Of a stretch of DNA of 64,000 bases, positions 34,736 to 44,586 are shown one piece after another. Every line of letters begins with the position of its first letter. Within the stretch, counting starts at the first letter, position 1. The translations under genes were made by a program, and so were the position numbers. The notes under the pieces are model-generated. The model was not told the DNA's origin, searched no databases, and was given only the letters and a program-made list of their open reading frames with translations. The DNA comes from Cupriavidus sp. WKF15 (GTDB taxonomy: Bacteria > Pseudomonadota > Gammaproteobacteria > Burkholderiales > Burkholderiaceae). The stretch is from contig NZ_CP119572.1 in assembly GCF_029278605.1 (NCBI RefSeq), forward strand, positions 1,488,001 through 1,552,000, read 5' to 3'.

Positions 34736-35695
34736 ATGAGGAATACTCCACGAATCTTTGTCGCTGGGCACCGCGGCATGGTTGGTAGCGCAATCGTCCG
34801 AAAGCTGAAAGCAGAGGGTAATGCTGAAGTTGTTACAAAGCCCCGCGCAGAACTGGATCTGACTGACCAGCGCGCCGTCCGTGATTTTTTCTCCAAAGAG
34901 AAGATTGACCAGGTTTACCTGGCTGCGGCCAAGGTGGGGGGTATTAATGCGAACAATTCTTATCCCGCTGATTTTATCTATCAGAATCTGATGATCGAGA
35001 CCAACGTCATACACGAGGCATGGCGAGCGGGGGTGAGAAAGCTTTTGTTGTTGGGCAGCAGTTGCATTTACCCCCGGCTCGCGCCTCAGCCTATGACGGA
35101 GGATGCTTTGTTGACGGGACCCTTGGAGCCAACAAATGAACCTTATGCGATCGCTAAAATCGCGGGTATAAAGCTCTGCGAAAGTTATAACCGGCAATAC
35201 GGGATAGACTACAGGAGCGTTATGCCGACCAACCTGTATGGGCCAGGAGATAACTATCATCCTGAGAATAGTCATGTACTTCCCGCCTTGATTCGGCGTT
35301 TTCATGAGGCAAAGGTCGCGAAGACTGCGTCTGTAGTGATTTGGGGGACTGGAGAGCCAAAACGAGAGTTCTTATACGTTGATGATATGGCTGCCGCTAG
35401 TGTTTACGTGATGAACTTGCCTGTGGAAGTTTACCAAGCACATACCAAGCCGATGCAGAGCCATCTCAACGTTGGTTCAGAGCAGGAAGTATCGATAGCT
35501 GAGTTGGCTGGTCTGGTCAGGCGCGTTGTTGGCTATTCGGGGGACATTGTTACGGATCCAAGTATGCCGGACGGAGCCCCGAGGAAGTTAATGAGCACAG
35601 CGCGTCTTAATAAGCTGGGATGGTGGCCAACAGTGGCGTTGGAAGACGGGGTTCGGTTGGCATATGAGGACTTCCTTTCAACAGTAGGAAACTAG
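34736..35695 (+). CDS. fcl: GDP-L-fucose synthase
   Basis: The 319-residue enzyme has the N-terminal [16 protein letters not shown]ossmann motif. The substrate and catalytic blocks are [40 protein letters not shown] (Tyr-x3-Lys) and [21 protein letters not shown]. It epimerises and reduces the Gmd product to GDP-L-fucose. The start lies eight bases after the gmd stop. Base composition drops from here on: many codons end in A or T, unlike manC and gmd, and this marks the left edge of the variable cassette. Confidence 0.95.
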   Translation: MRNTPRIFVAGHRGMVGSAIVRKLKAEGNAEVVTKPRAELDLTDQRAVRDFFSKEKIDQVYLAAAKVGGINANNSYPADFIYQNLMIETNVIHEAWRAGVRKLLLLGSSCIYPRLAPQPMTEDALLTGPLEPTNEPYAIAKIAGIKLCESYNRQYGIDYRSVMPTNLYGPGDNYHPENSHVLPALIRRFHEAKVAKTASVVIWGTGEPKREFLYVDDMAAASVYVMNLPVEVYQAHTKPMQSHLNVGSEQEVSIAELAGLVRRVVGYSGDIVTDPSMPDGAPRKLMSTARLNKLGWWPTVALEDGVRLAYEDFLSTVGN

Positions 35696-35753
35696 CCTCT
35701 AACTGGCAGGGGATTGGTAATTTGCCTATCCCGACTCCCCCAATCAAAAATTT

Positions 35754-37316
35754 GTGATAGTGGCATGTCGCATGATGCGCGCACAAAAAAATAGCGAAGT
35801 CCATGATGTCATTTCTAAAGGGCTCAGTGCGCTCAAGTGGACCTATTTGGGCACTCTCATAAAGATTCTCTCTCAATTGGGAGTCGCCATTGCCTTTGCG
35901 CGTCTCCTCGGGCCGGAGTCTTTCGGCTCCGGCGCGCTTCTTTGGATGCTTGTGTCGGTATTCGCGGTGCTAACTGATGCGGGGTTATCCTCCGCAATTG
36001 TTCAGTGCCGCAGAGTTTGTGAGGGGGAGACCACTCTAATACTAATGACGCAACTCGCAATAGGGATGAGTCTCGCGGCGACTGGCGCGGTATTCTCCGG
36101 GCAGATAGCGCTATTTTTTGCGAAGGAAAATGTTGCGGGGCCCATTGCGCTTGCATCCTTTTCCGCTCTTTTTCAGGCGTTCTCTCATTTGCCTTCTGCA
36201 CTTATAAGACGACGGATCGATTTTCGATGGATTCAACTGGCGCAGACGATAAGTTATCTCGGTGGTTACGCGCTGGTTGGCTTATCTCTCGCTATTGTTA
36301 TGCGCAACGAATGGAGTATGGCGGCGGCAGCGGTAGCACAGGCCTCACTTTTTGCCGCTTTACTCTGGTGGAAAGCGTGGCGAGAAGTTAAGCTGGCCAG
36401 CCCGTCGTTCAATAGCGAATTATATTTTTTTGGTCTGAAGACCGTCTTGTCCAATATGACGAACTGGCTCTTTAGCAATATGGACGCTTTCTATGTCGGC
36501 CGACGATGGGGTGTTCGGGAGCTTGGCATTTATAATCGAGCTTTGAACTTAGCCGTAACACCAACAAATGCGCTGACGTCCGCAGCAGTGGGAGTTGTGT
36601 TCTCAGGCGCCTCGGCGCTCGCGGCGGACACACATAAGATCAAGCGTTTGACTATCCTTACTGTGCTCGCTATCTCCGCTCTAGCCTTTCCAGGCTTCGC
36701 CTTTCTTTCAGCATTCTCGGGGAAAGTGATTTCAATAGTATACGGAAACTCTTGGTCCGGCGCCGCAGAACTGTTCGCGGTATTCTGTTTAGCCATGCCA
36801 TTTTGCATAATCTCAGGTATCGCTGGGCCTATTTTGGCCGCAACCGGGCGTCCTGGGATGGATACAGTTGCTCAGCTTACGGCAATTGCAGTTCTCTCAG
36901 CAGCGATTTTGGTATTTCCCAATAGAGCAATACTTGTTGCCTATGGGGTATTGGCTGCACATTTCTGTAGATTTATCTTCGTTGCTTGGCATATTGATCG
37001 TCAGATAATAAATGGGAAATTCATGCTGAGAGCCATCCCAAGCTTTCTGGCGATCGGGTTAATAACGACGTGGCTTATAGAAATCTCTCAGGACATTGAG
37101 ATCCTTCTGGGCGTTCCTCTCTTGTTGCAAGCGGTATTCTTGGCCGTAATGGTTTGGCTTCCCATGACAATTGTTGCTCTGCTTTTCGCCGTTGTAGCGG
37201 CGGGTGCCGTCGACTACGGCATAGTTTTAGCATTGCGCAGGAAGGCTCCAAGAAGTTTGTATCCGTGCTTAAGAATTATTGGGGTTACCGTTTTTAATAT
37301 CCGGAGGGTGTGGTGA
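35754..37316 (+). CDS. wzx: Wzx-type oligosaccharide flippase
   Basis: The roughly 515-residue protein has 12-14 hydrophobic segments and the pattern of polysaccharide-transporter (MATE-superfamily) flippases. The start resembles GLSALKWTYLGTLIKILSQLGVAIAFARLLGPESFGSGAL, and the IDFRWIQLAQTISYLGGYAL block is also typical. It flips undecaprenyl-linked repeat units to the periplasm. It is AT-rich compared with the flanks. The start is unsure: GTG 35754 or ATG 35772 or 35775. It overlaps the next glycosyltransferase. Confidence 0.85.
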   Translation: MIVACRMMRAQKNSEVHDVISKGLSALKWTYLGTLIKILSQLGVAIAFARLLGPESFGSGALLWMLVSVFAVLTDAGLSSAIVQCRRVCEGETTLILMTQLAIGMSLAATGAVFSGQIALFFAKENVAGPIALASFSALFQAFSHLPSALIRRRIDFRWIQLAQTISYLGGYALVGLSLAIVMRNEWSMAAAAVAQASLFAALLWWKAWREVKLASPSFNSELYFFGLKTVLSNMTNWLFSNMDAFYVGRRWGVRELGIYNRALNLAVTPTNALTSAAVGVVFSGASALAADTHKIKRLTILTVLAISALAFPGFAFLSAFSGKVISIVYGNSWSGAAELFAVFCLAMPFCIISGIAGPILAATGRPGMDTVAQLTAIAVLSAAILVFPNRAILVAYGVLAAHFCRFIFVAWHIDRQIINGKFMLRAIPSFLAIGLITTWLIEISQDIEILLGVPLLLQAVFLAVMVWLPMTIVALLFAVVAAGAVDYGIVLALRRKAPRSLYPCLRIIGVTVFNIRRVW

Positions 37317-38446
37317 GTAATATAGCGAATGAGTACCGCTCCGAACTTCCGGGCACTATTAGAGTTCTTCATATTCTCAATGAGCTTCGGCCATCCGGTG
37401 CCGAAATGATGCTTGTAAGTGGCAGTGCCGAGTTCAGGCGACTTGGAGTTACAACTTCCGTTTTGAGTCTCGGAGGAATAGTTGGTCCCTATGCCGATTC
37501 CATGCGTCAAGCGGGATATAGAATAATACATATTCCGTTTAATAAAACGCTAGGGTTTCTGAATGAGTTACGCGGAATCTTCAAGAGCGATAGCTATGAC
37601 GCCGTACATATACACTGCGAGCGGGGCAGTTTCTGGATTAGTTTGATTGCCAAGTTGTCTTCGCGCGCCACAATTGTACGTACGGTTCATAATGTTTTCC
37701 CTTTCGAGGGGGCACTAAGATTACGGCGAAAACTGCAGCGGAAAATGTCATCGTCCATTGGGGTAAGATTCTCCGCAGTATCCGAGTCCGTAAAGAAAAA
37801 CGAACTTACGCGCTTCGGCATAGAGGCGCAGCATATCCCTAATTGGTACGACAACAACCGATTTTTCCCACCGTCCGCAAAGCAAAAGCAAGAGGCGCGC
37901 GACGCGCTGAATATTCCGCAGGACACGGCGGTCATAGTATCGGTTGGAAATTGTAATGAAGCTAAGAATCACTCGATGCTACTTCGAGCGTTGAAGGGAA
38001 TCGAAGGTGTCTCGTTTTTGTACTTGCATGTGGGACATGAGGATAAAGATTGCACCGAAAGGAAACTTGCCCAGGAAATTGGGCTTGAATCCAAGGTGCG
38101 TTTTCTAGGCGCACGTTCGGACATCCCTGTGATACTCCACGCCGCGGATGCCTATGTTATGCCTTCGTTATATGAAGGGATGAGTATAGCGGCTTTGGAA
38201 GCCTTGGGTTCGGGACTTCCAGCGTTGTTTACGGAAGTTCCAGGATTATCAGATTTCAAAGGACTGGTTCCGGGGATCGTATATTGTTCGCCAACGGAGA
38301 CGGGCATCCGGGAAGGCGTGTATCAACTTTTAAATCGATTAAAAGATGAAACAGGCGCATGTAGAGAAGGCAGAGCGTCCAAGGTGGCCAGCCTTTGGGG
38401 GATCAGCAGCAGCATTGCATGTTACGTGAGGCTCTATGGCCGCTAA
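37313..38446 (+). CDS. GT4-family glycosyltransferase
   Basis: The 377-residue protein has the two-domain GT-B pattern. The N-terminal domain starts VLHILNELRPSGAEMMLVSG and the C-terminal domain has AVIVSVGNCNEAKNHSMLLRAL. The donor-site E-x7-E motif EGMSIAALEALGSGLP and PSLYEG are present, so it is likely active with a nucleotide sugar. Which sugar it adds is unknown. The GTG at 37313 has GGAGG five bases upstream. A GTG three bases before it is less well spaced. It sits in the low-GC cassette and overlaps both neighbours. Confidence 0.85.
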   Translation: MSNIANEYRSELPGTIRVLHILNELRPSGAEMMLVSGSAEFRRLGVTTSVLSLGGIVGPYADSMRQAGYRIIHIPFNKTLGFLNELRGIFKSDSYDAVHIHCERGSFWISLIAKLSSRATIVRTVHNVFPFEGALRLRRKLQRKMSSSIGVRFSAVSESVKKNELTRFGIEAQHIPNWYDNNRFFPPSAKQKQEARDALNIPQDTAVIVSVGNCNEAKNHSMLLRALKGIEGVSFLYLHVGHEDKDCTERKLAQEIGLESKVRFLGARSDIPVILHAADAYVMPSLYEGMSIAALEALGSGLPALFTEVPGLSDFKGLVPGIVYCSPTETGIREGVYQLLNRLKDETGACREGRASKVASLWGISSSIACYVRLYGR

Positions 38447-39722
38447 GCAGTATGACCCGTTGGGCGCCAGCAGTCGCTCGATTTCTCAGCCTATCGTTGG
38501 GATATCCCCCCTAGGGATAGCGGGAATTACTGCTTTAGGAGTAAGTATATTTTTTGTGCCTGCGCTCATGGGGATTGCATTAGCCGTAATTGGCTCGCTA
38601 TTCGTCAAGCATGAAAAATTATCATTCGGTTGGATAAGTGTCGCTCTCGTTTTTATTTTGTTATTGGCTATAAATCTTTGCAAGTCACCAGATGGGGACT
38701 TACAGTGGTATCTTCTCGTTCATCGAAAATTTGCAAGCCAAAGTTTTTCGGACGTCATAAGTTCGGGAGATTGGTCGCTTCGTTGGTCTGAGTTTGTTTA
38801 TTATTTTTCATCGTTTGTCGTGTCTAGAGTCTTCGACGGCTCATACGTTTCCTTGATTGTATTGATTCATTCTCTGATATATGGGGTCTATATTGCGGCT
38901 TTGGTTTTTATGTCGAGGGCATTTGGGCTGAAAGGTGGAGAAACGCTTTTATGTATCATATTTGGGATGGTGTTTGCGATAACGTTTACGCAAACCACCC
39001 AATTGGTGCGGCAGTATATTTGTGGATCTCTTATTCTCTTGGCGGCAGTATTGTTGTTGAATGGGCGGTGGGTAGTTTTTTTAGTTCTGTCGATCGCTGC
39101 CGTTTTCGTTCACAATTCGGCAGTCATCTTGTTGGCCCTAGTGTTGGCCTCGTACTCAGCGAGTAAGGCAAAGTCATGGCGTGCCGGAAGCTTAGTCTTT
39201 ATGTTTATTGCTGGGGCGTACGTATTCGGTTATCTTCTTTCGTCACCGCAGTGGTCATTCATATCGGAAGTAAGCTTGGTTGAGAAGAACGACGGAGAAA
39301 TCTCTGTCGCAATCAAGCTGATGGACGGAGCGTTGTTGTTTATCTTTCTTGCTTTGGGAAGGGTTCGTGATGAGTCTGGCCGATTTGTTCTCCGGAGTCG
39401 GGCGTATCGCTATTGGCGATTTATGTATTTATCGTATTTTGTCTTTTTGATCGCTGTATCCGGGTCGCCGTTGCTTTCGCTAAGGTTCTATTTTTATATC
39501 GAATGGTTCAGGATTCTTCCAATTTTGTACTTGATCATCGCGATCAGGAAGATTCGGATGTTTGGTGTGTTTGCGCTGAGTCTGATCGTGGTGGCTGTAA
39601 TAGGGTGGGCTTTGAGGGTCACATATGGCGCTTGGGACTATGGCGGGAGTGTAGACGAAATCTCAGTGAACTCATTGCCGGGCTGGATTTCAAGAATATC
39701 TGAGAATAATCATTTTAAATGA
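38436..39722 (+). CDS. wzy: EpsG-like Wzy O-antigen/exopolysaccharide polymerase
   Basis: The 428-residue protein has about 10-11 membrane helices and a large periplasmic loop. A stretch like LAINLCKSPDGDLQWYLLVHRKFASQSF and SYVSLIVLIHSLIYGVYIAALVF fits EpsG-family polymerases. In Wzx/Wzy systems this enzyme joins repeat units in the periplasm. Sequence identity in this class is always low, so the call rests on topology and on its place between glycosyltransferases and near wzx. It overlaps the end of the GT4 gene by 11 bases and the next gene by 4. Confidence 0.78.
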   Translation: MAAKQYDPLGASSRSISQPIVGISPLGIAGITALGVSIFFVPALMGIALAVIGSLFVKHEKLSFGWISVALVFILLLAINLCKSPDGDLQWYLLVHRKFASQSFSDVISSGDWSLRWSEFVYYFSSFVVSRVFDGSYVSLIVLIHSLIYGVYIAALVFMSRAFGLKGGETLLCIIFGMVFAITFTQTTQLVRQYICGSLILLAAVLLLNGRWVVFLVLSIAAVFVHNSAVILLALVLASYSASKAKSWRAGSLVFMFIAGAYVFGYLLSSPQWSFISEVSLVEKNDGEISVAIKLMDGALLFIFLALGRVRDESGRFVLRSRAYRYWRFMYLSYFVFLIAVSGSPLLSLRFYFYIEWFRILPILYLIIAIRKIRMFGVFALSLIVVAVIGWALRVTYGAWDYGGSVDEISVNSLPGWISRISENNHFK

Positions 39723-40621
39723 TCCGGTCGCATTGTATTGCACAAAAAATGAAGATTGCAGCAATAATGACTTGCCACAATAGACGAAACAAGACTATTG
39801 CGGCGATAAGCAAATTACATGAGGCGGCGGAAGCTGCGGGTATCGCTCCATCCGTATGGATTACAGACGACGGTAGCAGGGATGGGACTAGAGATGCTCT
39901 TTTGAAACTCGACTTAGCGGTTAATGTTATAGACGGTGACGGCAGCTTGTATTGGGGGGGCGGCACCTATAAGGCATTCCAGGCTGCGCTCAACGCTCGC
40001 GATGATTTCGATTTCTTCTTGCTCCTCAATGATGACACCGATTTGTATCCAGGGGCATTAGTAAAGTTGTTGGACTGCTATACAGCAGGTCGGGGACGCG
40101 ATAAGCCGAGAATTGTGGTTGGTGCCACCGTCGGAGTTAATTCGGAAGATTGCTCATACGGCGGATTAATTAGAGGGCGAATTTTAAAAAAAATGTCTTT
40201 CCGGCGAATAGGGATCAAGCAGTTCTCTGTTGAGTGTGACTCAATGAATGGGAATTGTGTTCTAATCGATAAAGCATCCGTTGCAATCCTCGGGCCGAAT
40301 GATCCAACGTTCAAACATACCTTGGGCGACCTGGACTATGGATTGCGCGCTAAAAGAAGCGGGATTGAAATACTACAATCGGCCGGTGCTGTTGGAGTCT
40401 GCGAGAGAAATTCTATACCGGGAAGCTATTTGGATACGTCGTTACCATTGAAAAGGAGAGTTAAGTTGATGGCGGGAGTTAAAGGCTTTCCATTCCCGCA
40501 ATGGTATATATTCTGCCGTCGGCATGGCGGGGGGTTATGGATCTATCATTTGCTCATGCCATATATTAACTTTTTCTGGCGTCATCTGACGCGCAATTTG
40601 AGGCTGAACGTACAGCGATAG
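39719..40621 (+). CDS. GT2-family glycosyltransferase
   Basis: The protein of 300 residues has the GT-A signature of family 2: AIMTCHNRRNKTIAAI at the start, VWITDDGSRDGTRDALL, and the metal-binding LLNDDTDLYPGAL. A later GDLDYGLRAKRSG block is typical of rhamnosyl- and similar transferases. The start at 39719 overlaps the polymerase stop as ATGA. An in-frame ATG at 39749 gives the more typical start MKIAAIMTCHNR, and neither has a good ribosome site. The sugar is unknown. Confidence 0.85.
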   Translation: MIRSHCIAQKMKIAAIMTCHNRRNKTIAAISKLHEAAEAAGIAPSVWITDDGSRDGTRDALLKLDLAVNVIDGDGSLYWGGGTYKAFQAALNARDDFDFFLLLNDDTDLYPGALVKLLDCYTAGRGRDKPRIVVGATVGVNSEDCSYGGLIRGRILKKMSFRRIGIKQFSVECDSMNGNCVLIDKASVAILGPNDPTFKHTLGDLDYGLRAKRSGIEILQSAGAVGVCERNSIPGSYLDTSLPLKRRVKLMAGVKGFPFPQWYIFCRRHGGGLWIYHLLMPYINFFWRHLTRNLRLNVQR

Positions 40622-40714
40622 AAGGAAAGGTCGAGGGCTAGAGTCAGGGTTGGGAGGGCAATCACTCAGAATCTATGCCTGCTTTTCCGGCTGGATATCG
40701 GGGGAGAATGTGCG

Positions 40715-42691
40715 GTGATAATGTCGATTAATTATGAGCCTTTTCCTGGCAAGAATATTTTTAGGTCTTGGATTACGGCGAGTGTTCTGTGCGTAACGGC
40801 TTTGGTACAAATCGAAGCGTATTCGGCAACGGCGGAAATCGTCATTCGCACGAATGAGACGTCGATACATGACGAAATACGCTGTCCTTCTTTCCCAGTT
40901 CCCAAGTGTATTGCCCGTCTCGAAGAGGCGGTCGCTTTAATCCAGCGTTCGGAATGGCAGAATAGACTTGGTCGAGATTTCTCTTTGGTGCGACTGCGTT
41001 TAGAGCCTGGCAAGTATCGTTTGATGTCTGCCCTGAAGTTGCAGTGGGGCGGTGGGCCCGAAAACAAAACCAGCTTGGAAATTATTGGCTCTGGAAGCGG
41101 AACGGTACTGTCGGGTGCCGTGCCCATTATTGGATGGAGAGCGCTGGATGATAGCGAAGCGGCTGGGCGCTTGCCGGAATCGGTGCGCCGGCATGTGAAA
41201 GTCGCATCGATATCTGGGCTTGGCCTAAATCTCTCGCTGAAGGAGCCTCCTCGCGGATCAGGGTTGCCGATCCGTCCAAAGCTGACCGAACTCTTCTATC
41301 GAAATACCGTCCAGCCGGTAGCGGCGTGGCCAAATTATGGATACGCCCGCCTCGACCGCCCACCACAGATTCCAGCGGAGGATCGAGCGACGTTCTCAGT
41401 GTCGGGGCGACAAGTGCTTGACTGGGAGGGCGAACCAGATCTACGGGCGTTTGGATATTGGTTTTGGAATTGGGCCGCGCAGACGTTTCCGATAGGAAGC
41501 CGCGATCCGGTTGCGAACGTTATGACTCTCGAGGGTGAGGGCTCCCCGTATGGCATACGAATTGGACAGCGAATCAGGATAGAGAACGCCTTGCACGAAC
41601 TCGACAAGCCAGGAGAGTGGTATCTGGCCCGATCGCTGGGCAGAGTATATTTTTGGCCGCCACAAACCGCAAACGACGGCGAGGCCGAAATCTCTGTTGC
41701 AGAATCGCTATTGGACATCAGCTCTGCGAGAAGCCTCGTTGTACGAGATATGTTGATAGAGGCGACGCGCGGTGACGCCATTACAGTGAGGAACAGCAAC
41801 GACGTAGTCATAAAAAGCGTCACTATACGCAATACGGGTGGTCGTGCCGTCGTTATCGATGGAGGTATCCACTGTGGGGTCCGCGACAGCTTGATTGAAG
41901 ATAGCGGCGAAGGCGGTATATCGCTCTCGGGCGGCAACAGACAGAGTCTAGACCCTTCGGGGCATTTTGCAAGCAAGAACGTGATTAGACGATTCAGTCG
42001 GTTGGTGAAGACGTATCGATACGCCGTGAGTCTCTCGGGCGTGGGGCAGATAGCAGAAGACAATACGATTTCGGATTCCAGTCACACCGCAGTATATTTT
42101 AGCGGCAACGACCATTGGATAAGAGGAAACGAAATTCATAATGTCGTCACGGAAGCCAGCGACGCGGGGGCAATCTACACGGGACGAGACTATACCGCAC
42201 GAGGGACGGTTATCGAGCACAATTTTTTGCATGACATACGATCTCTGAGTGCTGAAGGGGATGTCAAGGGCATCTATCTCGACGACCAGGCAAGCGGAAT
42301 TATAATTCGTGGAAATACATTCAAGCGCGTGCAAAATCCTGTTTTTATTGGGGGCGGGCGGGATAATCTCGTTGAGGATAATATTTTCATCGAAAGTAGT
42401 CCCGCAGTTTCTCTGGATGCACGCGGATTGAATGGCCAAAGAAAAATGACTCTCGATCCGAATGGCCAGTTCCAGAAGGGGCTGGACGCAGTGCCCTACC
42501 AAAGCGAGCGATATGCGGAGCGATACCCGAGTTTGGCGACTATTCGGAATGACGATATTGGCGCCCCCAAATACAACGTCGCACGCAGGAATCGGATTAT
42601 CAGCGGGGTGCCATATTCGGTGGACAAGGAAGCCCGGAATGGGATCGACCTGGAGGAGTTCACTGAACAGGGCCAACGCTTGAAGCCCTGA
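40715..42691 (+). CDS. Secreted right-handed beta-helix protein of the polysaccharide cassette
   Basis: The 658-residue protein starts with a signal peptide (SWITASVLCVTALVQIEAYSA). An N-terminal part resembles the beta-helix glycosidase or lyase-like proteins with TELFYRNTVQPVAAWPNYGYARL. A long beta-helix with many VRDSLIEDSGEGGISLSGGN-like turns lies at about 330-560. It may cleave or modify the polymer, as beta-helix enzymes often do in polysaccharide loci, but catalytic residues cannot be named. The GTG at 40715 has GGGGAG eight bases before it. The gene ends the plus arm of the cluster. Confidence 0.72.
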   Translation: MIMSINYEPFPGKNIFRSWITASVLCVTALVQIEAYSATAEIVIRTNETSIHDEIRCPSFPVPKCIARLEEAVALIQRSEWQNRLGRDFSLVRLRLEPGKYRLMSALKLQWGGGPENKTSLEIIGSGSGTVLSGAVPIIGWRALDDSEAAGRLPESVRRHVKVASISGLGLNLSLKEPPRGSGLPIRPKLTELFYRNTVQPVAAWPNYGYARLDRPPQIPAEDRATFSVSGRQVLDWEGEPDLRAFGYWFWNWAAQTFPIGSRDPVANVMTLEGEGSPYGIRIGQRIRIENALHELDKPGEWYLARSLGRVYFWPPQTANDGEAEISVAESLLDISSARSLVVRDMLIEATRGDAITVRNSNDVVIKSVTIRNTGGRAVVIDGGIHCGVRDSLIEDSGEGGISLSGGNRQSLDPSGHFASKNVIRRFSRLVKTYRYAVSLSGVGQIAEDNTISDSSHTAVYFSGNDHWIRGNEIHNVVTEASDAGAIYTGRDYTARGTVIEHNFLHDIRSLSAEGDVKGIYLDDQASGIIIRGNTFKRVQNPVFIGGGRDNLVEDNIFIESSPAVSLDARGLNGQRKMTLDPNGQFQKGLDAVPYQSERYAERYPSLATIRNDDIGAPKYNVARRNRIISGVPYSVDKEARNGIDLEEFTEQGQRLKP

Positions 42692-42743
42692 GATCGCTCC
42701 TGTTTATGATCGAGTGGCAATTTTGATAGGCGTGGCAGTTTTC

Positions 42744-42769
42744 AACGCCGCTGTTCCGATAGCGGCGTT
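42744..42769. terminator. Convergent hairpin between the two arms of the polysaccharide cluster
   Basis: AACGCCGCT and AGCGGCGTT form a perfect 9-bp stem around an 8-base loop. It lies in the 135-base gap between the beta-helix gene (plus) and the GT4 gene (minus). The U-tail is poor on both sides, so it may terminate in either direction with help, or only mark the end of the mRNAs. Confidence 0.5.
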
Positions 42770-42826
42770 ATTGGCCGTGAAGTGAAGCGAGTTCTGCGCT
42801 ACGCGGTGGATGGCAATCCCATGTGG

Positions 42827-43960
42827 TCAGGAGTTAAGGCAGCGAAGAATACCGCTGGTGAAGTTCGTGACCATATTCTCGACGGTGTAAAGGTTTGCGT
42901 CCCGTAGGCTTTGATTGGTCAAACAAAGGCGGTAATCGTGGTTCAAAAGAACGGATATCACTTCCTTGCTGTATTCCAAAGGGCTTTCACTTTCACAGAT
43001 GACCCCATTTACGTGGTGTTTTAAATATGCTATTTCTGGGCTATGAAGTGCATTTGCTGTCGTTATCATTGGAAGTCCTGCTGAAAATGCGTCGAGCACG
43101 TGGAGTCCGACTAGGCCTGGGTTTAATTGGACCTGAGCCAGCTTAAAAAGCCTTGCTTTTTCGGGCCCCGACTTCGTACCCATCACATGGACCCAGTCTT
43201 TCCCGTTTGCGAATTCCACCACTGACGCTAGACTCGGACCAGCTCCGATGACTATTAGCTTGAAATTCGTTATTTGAGTTTTTATGAGGTTGCAAGAGGA
43301 GAGGAGAAGATCAATTTTCTTGTCCGGATAGAGTGATCCACAGAAAATAGCTACCCTATCGGCCTCCTGAATATTCATTTGCAGACGAAGATTATTTAAT
43401 TCCTCAGGTGTAACCGATTCAAGTTCTTTTCTGAACCCGGTAACGTCTATGGCGTTCTGTAGATTTGTTATTCTCGTGTTGGGGAAGCCGAGATCGATTA
43501 GGTGATCAGCAGTAAGATCGGTATAGGCAAACCACCAATCTACCTTATTAATCAGAAAACGCTTCCATTTTTCGCGCAGTCCAGTAGGAGATTTGCTTTG
43601 ATAATTTTTTCCGTGGCCCCAGTACGCGACACGAATGCCACTTGCGAGACGGCGCAAAAGAAAAGCGTAGTTGGATAAAATTCGATTCTCTTGCATTATG
43701 ATATAGAGGTCGGCATTATTCGCACACGATGGCAGACGTTGCCAAATAAGCTCGTGCGATCCAACATATACGAAGTGGTTTTTTATCTTCCTAGCCCAGC
43801 TCAATTGGCCTTCGTCTTTGCGATGGCTTTCGGTTCGCGAAGCCTGGCCGTGAACAAGCACCAACTCGACGCCATTGCGCTCGAGATCGGCGCGGAGAAG
43901 ATCAAACAATCGCAGTCTATAGTGCAATAGGCGATGCTGAAGAATCACGACCTTCTTCAA
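42827..43960 (-). CDS. GT4-like glycosyltransferase with altered E-x7-E motif
   Basis: The 377-residue protein has the GT-B layout. It opens [20 protein letters not shown] and has [21 protein letters not shown] in the donor domain. Where GT4 enzymes usually have E-x7-E it reads [20 protein letters not shown], so the first glutamate is missing and the second is Asp. It may still be active, as some GT4 members vary here. It is AT-rich and has rare codons. It overlaps the end of the acyltransferase gene by 4 bases. Confidence 0.8.
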   Translation of the reverse strand: MKKVVILQHRLLHYRLRLFDLLRADLERNGVELVLVHGQASRTESHRKDEGQLSWARKIKNHFVYVGSHELIWQRLPSCANNADLYIIMQENRILSNYAFLLRRLASGIRVAYWGHGKNYQSKSPTGLREKWKRFLINKVDWWFAYTDLTADHLIDLGFPNTRITNLQNAIDVTGFRKELESVTPEELNNLRLQMNIQEADRVAIFCGSLYPDKKIDLLLSSCNLIKTQITNFKLIVIGAGPSLASVVEFANGKDWVHVMGTKSGPEKARLFKLAQVQLNPGLVGLHVLDAFSAGLPMITTANALHSPEIAYLKHHVNGVICESESPLEYSKEVISVLLNHDYRLCLTNQSLRDANLYTVENMVTNFTSGILRCLNS

Positions 43961-44571
43961 TTGCTGGTTCCTCGATATGGAATTATAGTGAACTTATCAT
44001 ACCCTCGTTCAGACGACCGAAAGATTCCATGAGCGATGGACTGCTCATGTCTCCCTATTTCCTGGGAATCTGAAAATCTAGAGGAGATAACCTTTGCGGG
44101 ATTTCCTGCAGCGATGGCGTATGCCGGAATATCTTTCGTTACGACGCTGCCGGCAGCCACGATTGCTCCCCGTCCGATGGTCACGCCGGTTAATATAGTG
44201 GCACCGTATCCAAGCCAGACGTCATCTTCAACGACTGCGATCTCGACTCGGGCTTTGCTTCCTTTAGGTGCGCTACCGACCCAGGGTGAAAATCGTACCG
44301 GGACGCCGGCCTCACGGAAGTCGTGATCATGTCTGCCAATTATGGCTACGCGATTCGCGATGAGGCAATAGTTGCCAATACTGCAGTTGGCCTCGATATT
44401 TACGTATTTTCCAATGTAAACGCCATTCCCAATACGTAAGGCATCGGGGGCCCACAAACGAGTTGCTTTCCCTATATGGATATCGGTGCCGTGAGTAAGG
44501 AATCTACCTTTTCCGGCAAGAGCCAGACGTGACCGTGCTCTTCTAGCTAGGGCGAGGATGCTTTGCAGCAT
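43957..44571 (-). CDS. Hexapeptide-repeat (LbH) O-acetyltransferase
   Basis: The 204-residue protein is made of hexapeptide turns: [33 protein letters not shown] and [50 protein letters not shown]. This pattern is typical of trimeric WcaF/maltose-acetyltransferase-like enzymes that use acetyl-CoA. It probably O-acetylates the polysaccharide or its precursor. The catalytic histidine may be in GRHDHDF. It lies between the WecG-like and GT4 genes. Confidence 0.85.
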   Translation of the reverse strand: MLQSILALARRARSRLALAGKGRFLTHGTDIHIGKATRLWAPDALRIGNGVYIGKYVNIEANCSIGNYCLIANRVAIIGRHDHDFREAGVPVRFSPWVGSAPKGSKARVEIAVVEDDVWLGYGATILTGVTIGRGAIVAAGSVVTKDIPAYAIAAGNPAKVISSRFSDSQEIGRHEQSIAHGIFRSSERGYDKFTIIPYRGTSN

Positions 44572-44586
44572 TTAAAAGGGATGAAT

